A stretch of DNA of 64,000 bases from Bolinopsis microptera (Eukaryota > Ctenophora > Tentaculata > Lobata > Bolinopsidae). The notes beneath the pieces are model-generated. The model was not told the DNA's origin, made no database searches, and saw only the letters and a program-made list of their open reading frames with translations. Below, in pieces: positions 43,301 through 55,940 of this stretch; the first letter of the stretch is position 1, and the number at the start of each line of letters is the position of its first letter. The position numbers and the translations under genes were made by a program. The stretch lies in the NCBI RefSeq assembly GCF_026151205.1, contig NC_087077.1:6968483-7032482 (forward strand), in the 5' to 3' direction.

Positions 43301-45260
43301 TCACCAACCTTACATTTTCACGATTTTAAATCTGTGGACGGATTGTGCTTTCGATTCTAAATGGCCAGAGCTTGAACTAATTCACACAGTGATCATATAT
43401 TGTACCACTCCAAGGATATCTGGCACAGAACTAGAGATCTTTGGATTCGTGACTTGAATATGAGTGAGACAAAGCATGTTTAACCCACAGTCTGTTTGAG
43501 GTTTAAATTTAACACTCAATATAGCGGAGCAGGTGTGTTGTTAAAAGGTAGACTTCTGAGAGCACTATTATTCTACAGAACCACATCAACAGGCAGCTGG
43601 CTGCTGGCTCCTGGTAGTTGCATGGCTTCTTTCCAACTAAACTGGTATTATGTTTTTATTTTTCTGCACATATCTCTGCAGCAAATAATACAACTTCACT
43701 CGGAAGTGCCGTGCCGACGTTTCTGTTACCTAGATAAACCTTGAAGGGCTTCGATAAGTTAGCAGCCTTTTTACCTTTTTACCTTGCTCGCTGCTCAGAA
43801 TTTTGGTCCAATTTTATCATAGAGCCTAACGACATAATCGTACCTATCTCTTCTTGACTTTTACCTTATTGCATTGGGAGATTTCACGCTCATCGCGGTC
43901 CATGACCGACAAACAGTTCTTTTAAAAAATTCGCAATATCAGCTGCAGACGTCTATTTTAAGGCTTAAAGCGGGTATTGTCCGTCGGTATATAATGCAGA
44001 ACTCGCTATACTTGTAGGGGATGTTATCGGGCCCATATTATAGTGAGGGTTACAGTCGTGTATCTTCTTACAAATTTCTACCTTGACAACTTTAACTGGT
44101 GGAGATGTGATCGTAAAATCTTAGTGATGTACCCTTCGATGCGATTAGCAGCAAAGTGTAAATTGGATTGGATGATATTATGATTGTTACCTCCTGTAAT
44201 CTTATGTCTTGATATCACCTGCGCTATTACCCTCCCTTCCATCTAATTGCCAGATCTCTTATTTAATGTACATTTAATGTTGAATCAACAGACAACCTAA
44301 TGAGTGAGTGTTTTTTCCTAAAACGACTGAAGTGCGACCAAACGTTTGCGGAGTAAATAACCGTAATATTCGTCACACTCACCGTCATCACGGTGCTGCT
44401 CTGGGGTTGTGTATCATATATTGTGTGTTCCCTTGGTCATTTCATGTTTAATTCATGTTTTTTTTAAAATCAAGATTTGTGACGAAGAAAAAGTTGCATT
44501 TTGCGTTTTGTATCTAGCGAGATCTCGGTAACTGTGCGGTTATTCTCAATTATTGTGATAAATCTAGAAAACCTGCTTAATTCAACCCTACTTTTGGCCT
44601 GGTAATTGTTCTAATGTGATGTAGTATAATGTCTATCTAATTACGCAATTAGTGGAATCCTATTAATCTTATCCTTCCTCAGTCACTCTGAGTCTGGCAT
44701 GTTACATAGCATACATGAGCGGGGCACAACACAAGATACTCAGTTATATTTCGGATTTAGAGGAATTAGTCTTGTCTGCTGCATCTAATTACATATAATT
44801 ATTTAATTGGAATCCTAGGGGCTGTCAAGTGACTTCTTTGTGATCTCAGGGACTTTACTTCGTAGTAATCTGTCATTCTTAACAATCTGTGACGTTTTAG
44901 TTTTACTAGAATTCTTACATTCGAAATTGGAACCTTTGTAAAAAACGACTCCGAAATTATTTCAACTGATCGTGTTATGAACAAGACCGGTGCGGTTGTG
45001 GAGGGCACGACCAGCTTTCATCAGTTTTTGGGCTCTGGCCCAGGTATGCAAGCAATAATTCCATAAAATCCACATTTATAGCAATTTGTTAGGCATCCAG
45101 CACAAGATTCTAGAACGGCATTTTATGGTTTTGTCAATCTAATAATGAGAATAAAATTCGCTTTTTTGGCTGCCGTCGCTTGATTTAGTTGACCCACTCC
45201 AAATATTGTAAATGCATCGTATTGAATTAATAATATTCATCATAATTTTAACTATATATA
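40346..45260. other. long stretch without recognisable genes
   Basis: Short ORFs only (for example 41994-42278, 42575-42946, 43496-43744) with no recognised motif and no supporting splice sites. A 43 bp direct repeat with CAATATCCGGTATAA lies at about 41743-41810. The region may hold distal exons or regulatory DNA that I cannot detect. Confidence 0.4.
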
Positions 45261-45265
45261 CATGT

Positions 45266-45317
45266 ATCATAAGATAATATCTTATGATATGTATATCATA
45301 AGATATTATCTTATGAT
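45266..45317. repeat. nested AT-rich palindrome, cruciform-prone
   Basis: Two 23 nt palindromes (ATCATAAGATA-A-TATCTTATGAT and ATCATAAGATA-T-TATCTTATGAT) are themselves reverse complements of each other, separated by ATGTAT. The whole 52 bp can fold in two ways. Confidence 0.9.
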
Positions 45318-45784
45318 ATGTATTTAAATTATTCATCATTCTGTCCTCTACAAATGATGGTTGCCCCTCTCTTGCTCTCATGTCCTCAGTAAAATATGCA
45401 CAAAAAGTCCGAAAGGTATGAAGATCTGGAAAACTTAATCAATCGAGTATCCAGCATGATTCGCATTCCCCTTTTTACAGATTATATGGAAATGTCATTA
45501 TGGCTTCATCGACTGAATAACCATACGGTCGATACTGAGTCCAAGAGTACAACTCTACAGACAACTTGCAGGACTTAAAAGGAAAAGTTGAATATAATTG
45601 CAATCCATATCTTTACACAATCCACACAGTATTCAGCCGTTTTTATTCTCTAAACTTAAAGACTACAAAATAACGCTATATGAAACAGTAAGACCTCTCG
45701 GAGAGTTAGAATTAACCCAAATATCAGGGACACGAATGCCTACTCCAGGATTTAAGAAACTAAACTTTCAACACTGAAAACATT

Positions 45785-46134
45785 CAGAGTAAGACCTCTC
45801 TTTACCGTGCCTCTCTATACCTACCGGATATCTCGATATACCGGGCCTCTTCTTCTAGTGTGATTTCAGTGCTCACATCGCATTTAGTAATGTGATTAGT
45901 ACCTTAATATTATTATCGAGCTGTATTCCATCGCTGTACGACACAATACGTGCATAATACAAATACGTGCATAATACAAATACGTGCATAATGAGAATAC
46001 TAGGAATGTTAGGAATAGCTGGAATACTAGGAATTGTGATCATGTGAACCGCTCTACAATCTACACCAGTGTAGTTATATAAACTGTGCTATTTTCCTTC
46101 CCCCCGAGGAGCCCGGTATAGAGAGGTTTAACTG
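45785..46134. mobile_element. possible pogo-like element remnant
   Basis: The right end reads, on the minus strand, CAGTTAAACCTCTCTATACC, followed outside by TA. The left end, CAGAGTAAGACCTCTCTTTA, is a diverged inverted match. CAGTTnAACCTC...TATA ends with TA targets are typical of pogo/Tigger elements. A further partial end (CAGTAAGACCTCTCGGAG) at about 45687 makes the left border uncertain. A 17 bp tandem word, ACGTGCATAATACAAAT, occurs inside (45949-45991). Confidence 0.45.
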
Positions 46135-47127
46135 TATATTATATATATTATATTATATTCAAAACAACAGTACTGAGTATCAGTAACTCACTACTGAGTC
46201 ACTACTGAGTTAACGTGTTTGAGAAAGTGAGACAATAATTCACGCTGTACTTAGGGCTACCTTTTAAAGTTTAGCGCCTTTCTATGTCTTCACATGAATG
46301 TTTTCCATGATTCACCCTAGGGTTAGCCTTGTGTGCCCCGCTTAATCGTTCTGTACGGGTCGCTTCTTCAAACGGTCCCCGTCCCGTCGAATCTATGTGC
46401 ACTAATTTTGGATTTGGGCACATTTCTAAGTTTTTTGGCCAAGCCTTAATAATTAGTGCGGTAGACTTGACTAGTGACTACTCATTCTGAACTCCGGTTT
46501 GTGACAGTCTTTTAAGTTACTTCAACTTGTTGTGTAAGTCAGAGATTAACCATTTAGTTCACCGCTCGGTCTACGACCTGGTCTAATATTAGAATATTGA
46601 TAGACAGTTTTTGGGTTTTCCAAATAGTTTCTGATTATTCTGATTTGCGACAAATGATATTGCACTGTTAGGATAAACGACGTTTCAAAGTAACAACTTC
46701 TTATTCATGCTGACAAAATTGGTAAATATGTGAGAAAACTGTCTCATAAAATTTATTAATCAAAAATGGCTAAACGACAACAAATTGTTCAAATACTCGA
46801 CTAAAATTAGAATCAAAATCTATATATATACACCACTACTCGATCTGCTATTCAATAAACTTAAAACATCCACTAAGTCTAAACAGCAAGTACGTGATTG
46901 TGATCGTGTGATGGAATGACATGTACAGTGATAACAGATGATAAGATGTAAGTGATAACAGATGATAAGGTAAAAGATACAATACATGTGAGATGGTGTA
47001 TACACAATGTGAGTGAAATTATAGTGAGTGGTTACTGATTGTGAGCGAGATGTGAAAAAACATTAAAAATTACTACTGCTAGAAAACTGAAACTGTATGC
47101 AATAAAAAGGGAATGAAACTAAAATAT

Positions 47128-48591
47128 CTAAAATTCTTCAGTACTAGCTATGATAAAACGTTTAATAGTATCCAGTTCTTCTCTCTTGTTAATTGTAGGG
47201 TTCAGATTAATAATAAACATCGCTTCGAAAATCTTTCTTCTGACAGTATTGGGCTCAATTCTTAAAATATCTACTTCTAAACTGGGATTTAACCCCTTAT
47301 GACAGCTCGAATAATGTATGGCAAAAGCTTGACTAACATTAGAAGGGGTAGCAGGGTAGGTAGCGTAACGTAAGTGTTCTCCTACACGAGCATGTACTTT
47401 CCTACTGGTTTCTCCAACGTACAGCTGGTCACATAATTTACACTTAATCTTATATACAACATTCTTCACTTCACAATCTTTATTACAAACTATCAAAGGA
47501 CAAATTTTACATGAATTAATACTGCACACACGTTTATCATACGGTCTGTTACTACATAAAATATTTCTCAATTTCGAAGTAGGTTTAAAGTTTACTTTAA
47601 TAGGTAAATTGTTCTGCTTTACATAATTTCTAATCTTATTGCTAGTACTGTCCGAAATAAAATCTAAATTAAGAACTGTCCTGGAATCATCCTCAACACT
47701 CTGACGCCTGTTAGAATTACTACTGTTACAATAACGTCTTGGGTTCTGGTACCCGTTTTTCTGTAATAGATCATCAAGGAGTCTGAGAGAGTGCTCCTTT
47801 TCCGCTGGGCCAGATGAGATACGGCAAGCCTCGCTATATAGGTTCTTCACTGTATTAATCTTAACAGACTCAGGATGACAAGAGTTGTTGTGCAGGGTAA
47901 TATCCTTTTGTTGCGGCTTGCGGTACAATCTGCTGGTTAATTTACCGTTTGGCTCGATCCGGACCTCAGTGTTCAGGAAGGGGATAAAATCGTCCTGTTG
48001 TTCTGGAAAGTCGACCTCCCACTTCAACTTTTTGTCCGGATCTTGGTCTGCAATCTGTTGAACCAGAGCAAGGGCTTCTTCTTTCGTCTCTGCAGTACTG
48101 GCAGCATCATCTATGTAGCGTTTGTAGAAGTTCGATAAGTATACCGATAGGTAGTGTCGATCGGTGTAGATAGAGTTCTTCTCGAACTTGTACACTCTAA
48201 TGATGGCACAGAAGGGCCCTGGCCTCAAACCCATGAACAGACCATCCTGCTGTAGCCAGAGAGTCCTGTTAAAAACAAAGAAAGAGTTGGTAAGGATGTG
48301 TAGTAGGATCTCATGAATGTCTGTCAGGCTGAGTCCCATCAGGTCCAAACTGTCTCGGTGCTCTGTAGCTAGCTCAATGACATCGTCTATACAGCCCTGT
48401 ACGTTTATGTTAGTGTATAAAGCTGAAATATCCGCGGCAAAGAACTTTCTCCTGGCAAGCTGTTCCTGAGAGATCTGGCGGAGCATCTCTATGTGCTGGA
48501 TTAAATTACTCAGGTGACTAGGCACCTCATTAAGGAGAGGTTTAAGAATGGTCGTCACTAGCCAACTGAGTCTCTCTGTAGGTGAGTCCAC
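47128..48591 (-). CDS. Penelope-like element ORF: RT plus GIY-YIG, 5'-truncated
   Basis: 487 codons without a stop. The start, SPTERLSWLVTTILKPLL, matches the thumb-side entry of Penelope RTs. Motifs: FFAADISALYTNI (catalytic Asp), GLFMGLRPGPFCAI where the family has GxxMGxxxSPxxA, FYKRYIDD (catalytic DD), WEVDFPEQQDDFIPFLNTEV and LYRKPQQKDITLH. Next come a Cys-rich linker (CSINSCKICPLIVC) and the GIY-YIG endonuclease VVYKIKCKLCDQLYVGETSR...GEHL, then NPTINKREEL. Penelope elements nick the target with GIY-YIG and prime from it. The N-terminal part before SPTERL is absent, so the copy is truncated near 48600. The minus-strand 3' flank has a repeated GTGATAACAGATGATAAG (46929-46965). Confidence 0.88.
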   Translation of the reverse strand: MDSPTERLSWLVTTILKPLLNEVPSHLSNLIQHIEMLRQISQEQLARRKFFAADISALYTNINVQGCIDDVIELATEHRDSLDLMGLSLTDIHEILLHILTNSFFVFNRTLWLQQDGLFMGLRPGPFCAIIRVYKFEKNSIYTDRHYLSVYLSNFYKRYIDDAASTAETKEEALALVQQIADQDPDKKLKWEVDFPEQQDDFIPFLNTEVRIEPNGKLTSRLYRKPQQKDITLHNNSCHPESVKINTVKNLYSEACRISSGPAEKEHSLRLLDDLLQKNGYQNPRRYCNSSNSNRRQSVEDDSRTVLNLDFISDSTSNKIRNYVKQNNLPIKVNFKPTSKLRNILCSNRPYDKRVCSINSCKICPLIVCNKDCEVKNVVYKIKCKLCDQLYVGETSRKVHARVGEHLRYATYPATPSNVSQAFAIHYSSCHKGLNPSLEVDILRIEPNTVRRKIFEAMFIINLNPTINKREELDTIKRFIIASTEEF

Positions 48592-48600
48592 GCAGCTGAT

Positions 48601-51560
48601 TAGAATATTGATTTATTTACTATTGACCGTCAAGTCTGAAGGAAATAGTAATTAAGCTTGCTCCATTTTTAACCTTTTGTTACCTTGGCTGTAATTCCTT
48701 TCATTAATTCTTCACTCCTTCCATCGTTAACCGATAGCTCTTGTAACTGACAACAATGTAGGCCAAATTAAAACTGATAAAATCAATCTCTCCCTTTCTC
48801 TCTCTTTTTCTTACAACAAATCAAGTCCGGCGGCCACGAGTTGTTGGCTGAGCTCTTGTTAAATGTTATTTGGCATATTTACACCGTAACTGACACGTTT
48901 TGTAACATCTCTTTTGACCGATCGGTAGCAAATTTTTAAACCTTCTTCCGTCTCTTTAAAGGATGGGATATTTCATTTACTAATTAATTAGCGGATTGAA
49001 AATTCACATTCTGTTATTATTTTCTCCCTGACATCCCGACAACATGCAGATCATTATGTGTATTATCATTACCCCTCTTTTTCCTCACTTTACTCCTCCA
49101 CTTTACTCCTCTCTTGCTTCTCACTACTACCCATTTGCCATCCTCCTGTCAATCTGTTCCCTTAAACAAGGATAATCACCAGAACATGTGACATGACTGA
49201 TCACCCATTTGCCTGTCTGGCTGCTCTCTACGTCACCCATTCTTGAGATCTGCTGCACTGTGTGGCATGCTGAACTGAGTTCTACTGCCGTTGTAACTTC
49301 TTGGTTGTTTTATTGTTTAATATATGATTGTGGTGGAGGTTGTACTTTGCTAGGAAATAACTAATCTAATAATTTGTGGCTCATATTTCCAATCAAAGTC
49401 TTAAATTAAGTTAATTTCTGGATTTAAATGAGCTTGCTAGAGTTATTATAGAGGATCAGAGAAAACGTTCTTTAGAATAAGATTATTTAATCATACATCA
49501 TGTATTTTTATAATTGCTGCTCTTTACACTAATTAAAATGAACGGATCTCTTTGTTCTGCTACACTCTAATAAATTAAGTCATTTGCCAATGTAATTATA
49601 TATTCTGAAATGCGATTCCTTTAATTAACAAGATCCTTTCCTTTTATCTGTGACTCAGAGGGGATAATATCATTACAGGTCAATATCATTACTATTTGGG
49701 GTCATACCTACTTTTGTTAGAGCTTGGTGGCTGGATTGATAAGCTAGGTTTTTATTATCCAATCTTTTGCTGTTTTCAATTATCTTAAGCTAGCGTGATG
49801 TAAATATCTAATCAAAAATTGTGACCAACCGTTGGAGAATAATATTTACTATTTTAGATTTAAATAATATTCCATATTTTTCGAAACCCCTCACCATCTT
49901 ACTATACAATTTCTCTTTCCGGTACAAGCTGCAGAGTTCCCCGAGTTGACCTCTATAATCTATTTGCCTATGACAATATCGCACTTAACTCGCACTTAGC
50001 AAGAAATTTGACTATGAAAAGTATGTGGCAGCTTTCGGCAATTTGGCTATCGAAAAGGTTGTTATAACACCAAGAATTCTTGGTCAAAGTGCTGATAGGC
50101 ATTTCCACGGGTCGAAGTTTACAATTTGGGAATATAATGCCGAGTCAGAGAGTCCTAGTGTGTCGGACAGTGCGACGGTTCCCACCTAGAGCACACTTCC
50201 CTCCCTCATTACTCACACTTTCATCGGGGTGGCTCCACGCTGCAACTCGTGCTGCAGGTAGGATCTATGCAACTTCTCCTTCCATGCAACTTTTAGCTAC
50301 GCGCAGTGACGTTTGTCACACCAGGAAATTCGTACAACAACCTAACCTTCTGGGTGATGTTGACAGATGGATCTGACTTGGTCGTGTCACAGTTGTTATA
50401 ACAGTGTAAAACTACTGGTTCCTCTGCCTCCACCCCGGCTCTCTGGCTTTATGGTTACCCTCACCAGTCACCACCACCTGGGTAGCTGTTTCAGGGTTAC
50501 TACCTGTGTGGTTTCAACATGACGTTCTGTTCACAGTCTCGTGAGATTTTAGTGTGTGAGTCTCTAATGTTTCTAAAAGAGGTAACGGGGGCGACCAGTT
50601 TAAAATGTAACTAGATTATCATGCCCCGTTGTAACTTCTAGACTAGCATTTGTCAAACTACTCATTTATTCAATTCCTTTCGAGCTTTTGGAGGGTGTAT
50701 GAGCGGCGACATGCCCTGTTCGCCTTACTCCTTTACTCTCTAGAGTTTTCTTTACTGAAGATGAGTACCTAATTGTGCGAAATTGTTCAAAATTCCTCTC
50801 GCGTCTACATAAAGACATAAATTTTTTGAAATCAAAGAGCAGTTTGTGCATTTTAAGGTTTTCTTCTTCCTTTGCTTCATACTGTTTAATATTTCCTGTT
50901 CTTGTTATTTTCTTTTCAACACATAATCTCCCGGGTATTCCACAGAACAAAACTTAAGCTGATGTAATATTATATTTCTATTATATAAAGTCGCTGTTCG
51001 TGGGTGATCTAAAAGACGCTATGATATAAAAGTAAGTTTTCTCCACTTCCTTTAGTTCACACTTTTACTTGCCCAGTTTTCTTTCTTTTCGACAAATTGA
51101 AAGTTTCCTGATATTACCCGGAAAACTTAAGTTTACTAACACTATTTTTTACGTTATAGAAGTATAACACTTTAGAAGGCACTACGATATTCATATTTTA
51201 TAACCCTACTAGGAAGGCGTGAGCCATTTAAATACTGAAACACTTTCCGGTTATTTAAATGTCAAACTTAAGTAACCGTCCAATCGTGGCCATTCTTACG
51301 CTGTTTAACAAAATCCGTCTAAAATATGATACCATTTGAAATATCAAAATAGTCTACATTTTATTCAGTTTTAATACTTGCATTTTCAACACTACTTGAG
51401 CTATGCAATCTGGGCGACAAGCTTGAAAAGTTAAAATTGACTGAAGGGCGTTCCCCCTCAGTATAGCAACACCTCGCTATATTTATTCAGGGTACTTTAA
51501 AATCATTTTATTTATTATAGAATGCATTTTGAATAAAATAAATTTTTCGAGAAAAAGTTG
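48601..51560. other. no gene recognised
   Basis: AT-rich sequence with short chance ORFs (50080-50376, 50666-50950). The ORF at 50666-50950 is rich in Lys/Glu but has no motif. A C/T-rich stretch (CTCTTTTTCCTCACTTTACTCC) lies near 49074-49110. Confidence 0.4.
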
Positions 51561-51569
51561 CGTTTAAAT

Positions 51570-52379
51570 CGGGGGGGGGGGGGGGGGGGGGGGGGGGGGA
51601 GGGGGGGTGCAGGTACTTTTTTGATGGAACATATATGCTGACTTTTCGAAATTTCTGAAAATAACCACCCACCCACCTCCTTCACGAATGGAATAACAAA
51701 AAAGTACCACGGTACTTTTCGAAATTTTCCCGAATGACCCCCCACCCCCTCCTTTATTTTTCAAAAAATTCCTGTTCATCAGCAAAAGTCCACGGCTTAT
51801 CATGCTCCTTCTACAAACTGCGTTATGTTGTGCTTAGTGTGCCCACAATACCACTGGAAGTACAACATGGCGCAGCACTTTTCCACCAATCATGGTGACC
51901 ACGAGCTCCCAGAGGACTATGCCCTGGAAAAGGCAGAGGAGGAGTGGGTAAAAAAAACTAAAATTTTAGATTTTATATGTATTTTGTTATGTTGACTATT
52001 TACTATTATGAATTATTTTAGATTTTGTATATTGACACGAATTTTTCAATTTATTCTTCAGCAGGATTCTATGTTGATTTTTTGAAATTATGCATCTATA
52101 TTAGAGGACAAAAAAAGTTGAAGCAAATTATCTCATAGGTAAATCCTGTGTATCATTTATTTTTGATAATTCACCATAGCATAAGTTGGTTGCAAATTCT
52201 AACATTTTGGTAATGAAAAAGTACCATGTACTTTTATAATCATGTTTTGGGGTACCCCTTCTTTTTTTTGGGACAAAAAAAGTACCATTATATACTTTTC
52301 GAAAATTTCAAAAAACACCCACCCACCCCTCGGGTACTTTTAGGGTTATGTTCCATCAAAAAAGTACCTGCTCCCCCCA
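51570..52379. mobile_element. G-ended TIR element 3 (about 810 bp), 8-9 bp target duplication
   Basis: Left: 29 G (51571-51599), an A, 7 G, then TGCAGGTACTTTTTTGATGG (51608-51627) and AACATA. Right: the inverse, TATGTTCCATCAAAAAAGTACCTGCT, then six C (52373-52378). CGTTTAAAT occurs on both sides (51561-51569, 52380-52388), giving a target duplication of 8 or 9 bp. Inside, words with GTACTTTTCGAAA and CACCCACCC occur in both orientations. No transposase ORF. Proline-rich frames across the G run are artefacts. Confidence 0.82.
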
Positions 52380-52805
52380 CGTTTAAATTAGAAAGATCCT
52401 ATATATTTTGTAAAAGAACCCCCAACTTCAACTTGAACATGGTCCTGCAACTACCATCCACCGCGGATTTATCTAAGGATAGATTTGTGCTGTAATCTGA
52501 CCATAAAACTAAAATTTAAATCGCTGCATATTCATAAGATCTGTTCACTGTTCAGTTCCTAACACCCCATACTGATTCGCTCTCATCTCAGATAATTTCG
52601 CCCCTCCCAGACCGCAATGCTCAACCTGCTTCCGGCCATTATCGGCTATCAGTTCTAAACTCCCAGACCTTGTGTGCACAGAGAGATTATTGTTGCTCTC
52701 AAGCCGTAGCAGCAGTTGAGAGTATACGTGTATATTATATTATAAGCTCTCTCCAGATGCTTTATTATTATCTAATTGCTGTCCGTATTTCCTTATGCAC
52801 TCCCA

Positions 52806-53058
52806 CCAATCACAGAGCATTAATACGCCCACGTGCATTCCTTCCACCAACCACAGAGCATTAACACGCCCACGTGCACTTCCCACACCAATCACAGAGC
52901 ATTAACACGCCCACGTGCACTCCTCCCACCAATCACAGAGCATTAACACGCCCACGTGCACTTCCCACATCAATCACAGAGCATTAACACGCCCACGTGC
53001 ACTCCTTCCACCAATCACAGAGCATTAATACGCCCACGTGCACTTCTTTCACCAATCA
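52806..53058. promoter_or_regulatory. CCAAT / CACGTG tandem array, exact 41 bp period
   Basis: CCAAT-type boxes lie at 52806, 52847 (CCAAC), 52888, 52929, 52970 (TCAAT), 53011 and 53052, each exactly 41 bp apart. The E-box CACGTG lies at 52830, 52871, 52912, 52953, 52994 and 53035. Each unit reads (C)CAATCACAGAGCATTAA then ACGCCCACGTGCA. ATTGG (53091) and CCAAT (53209) follow outside the array. CCAAT is bound by NF-Y and CACGTG by bHLH factors such as USF and Myc/Max. A promoter or enhancer role is inference; a plain satellite is the alternative. Confidence 0.75.
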
Positions 53059-53410
53059 GTGAGGAGGGTCCGATCACATGAGGATCATGATTGGTCCTGT
53101 GTGTTGAAGTGGTGTTTGCATCCTCGCTTTCCCAGCTTTCTCGCCTAGTGAGTCTGCTGCTAGCCACGCCAGATCCAGAAAAAGAGCGGTGTCTATTATT
53201 GCTGTGACCAATGGAGGATGGATGTGGGATGTGTGGCTAATCGTCAGGTGGGAAGAGTAGTTACACGTTGTTATTCATCCTCCTCCTCGTCCAGCCTCCT
53301 CTAATTTATAATCACATTCAGTGTGTGACTTTGTGTGCTTGTGTGCCTGGTTTGATCCTTCTGTTTTTAGAGATTGATTTGATTAGTGTGTAACGGCGAC
53401 TTGCGCTGCT

Positions 53411-53590
53411 TTGTTGAGCACCACTTTGTTGAGCACCACTTTGTTGAGCACCACTTTGTTGAGCGCCACTTTGTTGAGTGCCACTTTGTTGAGCACCACT
53501 TTGTTGAGCGCCACTTTGTTGAGCGCCACTTTGTTGAGCGCCACTTTGTTGAGCACCACTTTGTTGAGTGCCACTTTGTTCAGCTCCACT
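53411..53590 (+). repeat. 15 bp minisatellite, about 12 units
   Basis: The unit TTGTTGAGCRCCACT repeats about 12 times with A/G variants; the last unit has TTCAGCTCCACT. Because 15 is a multiple of three, it stays open in several frames on both strands (LNKVA, FVEHH, LSTTL), which explains the spurious ORFs. Confidence 0.93.
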
Positions 53591-53599
53591 GTCTATCTG

Positions 53600-55900
53600 G
53601 TGTTAACTATTAGTAAACCTGTAGTGGAAATCTAGGGTTCCTTTATCTTGTTGAAATACAGCAGTTTTAAAAAATCTGGGTTTCTAAATATATAATACTC
53701 CAGAGTACACTTAAACAGTTAAACCTTACAAGCGTTGTCAGTGGAAATAAAGATGTGTTAGCTAGATAAAAATAGTCGACAAATCCTGTTTGCGTTTGGA
53801 ATTCGCCATAAATTTATTAAACTGGAATAATGAATATTATGCTTTAAGGTATAACTTTTCCTTCGACGCTTAACTTCAGCATGTGATATTAGAGTGTCAA
53901 AATAATCAGGCCATTTAAATTAGGCTTGCAGCTCTCTTAGTATTGTTGTTTTCTATTTATATCCGAACTGCAATGAGAACTTCGGATCCAGTTTTAATTG
54001 CTTATAATCATTACATATTGACATATTATTAGCAATTCAACATACGGCCTGACACTTTTCAAACATATTCCATTTTAAATCCCATAGAAAATGGACAAGC
54101 TGAAATACTGAAATAAAAGCCTGTATCCACTTGAACGTAATTCCCTTAGCTTTTTCTTTCTAGATGTGCCGATATTATGGAATGCAATACCCTGTTAACT
54201 AGGAATGCTCTGCTTCAGCCGGGTTATTATCACTAGTCACTACTAGGTATTTAAAGTTCCAGGTCACTATCAAAAATCAAGCCACTAATGACACGAGTCG
54301 ACCACTATTTCAACATCATATTTGGAATTTTTCCGGAAACATCTGAAGGTAGCCGGACCACTTTCGTTGATGGGAAATACCATGCTCTAACTTGCTCTAT
54401 CTTGCTCTAACTTGCAGTTGATTGGATAATACTTTCATCGTTGTGGTCAGTTGAGATTTAGTATGCGGATATTATGTTCTTTTGAAGAAATAAGTTCCGC
54501 CTTTTGAACACTTGCAATTATCAACCTGACACAAACAGAGTGGAGTGCTTGTAACTAATTAATGCATCGTGTTTAGAGCGAATTAAAAATATTTCCGTAA
54601 AACAAAGGTTTATTTGTGGAGTAATAAGGATATTTACCTGAGTACTAGAGGACTGGCACCACATGTACCATGGTGAGTGCTGGGCTCACAACACAAATGT
54701 AATATCCGGCTCGATCAAATGTTTTACAGTACCTGGACCTGGCTTTCCTCGGGTAATAACCCTTCTCAGTCACTGATGAAGTGCTGATAGGAACTTGGTA
54801 TTTTACATGCTTTAATTCTTGGACGTTTTGACATCATGCTACAAGACATTTTGAACTATATTGTGAACTATATTCTCATAAAGTATCCATACAGCGTTTA
54901 GTCGTTGCTTTATCATTAGCTTTCAAACAGTATCAAGATTCTTTTAACTATTACAGTATTACAGTGAACCCAGATCTAAGCTCGCCGCTCGAACCATTCT
55001 TTTATCTGCTAGAAAGTATCAAGATTCTTTAATCTATAAGAAAGTATCAAGATGGGTGTGCACCATTCTCTTATCCAGACTAGTATCTTTTAGTAATTAT
55101 ACAGATTCCAGACAGAAACACGTGCTGGGAAAGCCAGATTGGCAGATTTACTACCGATCTCTCAAAGTAAAGAGTTAGATAGCTCCCTTTCCTTTAGATT
55201 AGAATCATCTATTGTTGTCAGAAAAACAGCTTTCTATAAACCGTTGTAAAGCGCTATTGTTCCCGTTCTTTAAGAAGGCTTTACTCCGCGATTTTAAAAT
55301 AGGGATAATGCCTATTAAGCTTTGAATCACCACTAGATTCAGCGTATGACATAGTGACGATCATTAGCCTGGGATCCTTCTTTCTTTTTATTCTATCGAG
55401 TGTTCATTCTATAAAACCTGTTGATCTTTTGTGACATTTTATTTCTGCCTGTGCTCACAAGATACCGTCCTTTTAATCTGAGCTAATAATAGCCCGTCAA
55501 TGAATGGGTCAAACATAGCATAATATAGCTCCTCCATCTTTAAAAACAGCAGTCTGAATACATCATTGAATAGATCACATGATATTATAGCGCTTTGATT
55601 ATGTTTGATTACACGAACCCTGATTAATGGTTCATTAATAGAGCTTTATCCGTGATTGTTGGGGGCCGTGCACAGTACCTGCTTGCAAATTGGCTGCTAG
55701 GTAACACACATGTGGGACACGGAGCACTGCTAGGTTGTCTCGTGTAATAACACTCACGCTGCTATCGGAACACTCTCGGAACCAGCAAATAGCCATGAAT
55801 ATTGAATTATGGAAGGCGTTTAAAGAGCAGTGGGCGTAAGAGCTACGATTATCAAGTTTGCTCTGTGGCACGAGTTTTGTTGAGAGTTGCTCGCGCCTAC
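53600..55900. other. no gene recognised
   Basis: AT-rich, without splice-supported ORFs. Short repeated words AAGTATCAAGATTCTTT occur near 55013 and 55045. It may be intron or 5' flank of a gene to the right, if the array at 52.8-53.1 kb is a promoter. Confidence 0.35.
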
Positions 55901-55940
55901 CACCACGTCTGCAACGATTGGGCGACAATCGACATCTGTC

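Noticed and set aside
51515-51803. Proline-rich ORFs on the minus strand
   Set aside because: The Pro run is the 29 G tract at the end of a TIR element.
52806-53058. Regular repeats suggesting a CRISPR array
   Set aside because: Units are contiguous 41 bp copies without unique spacers, in eukaryotic-type DNA. Treated as a tandem regulatory-like array.
53383-53635. LNKVA / FVEHH / LSTTL repeat ORFs on both strands
   Set aside because: All three come from the 15 bp minisatellite.
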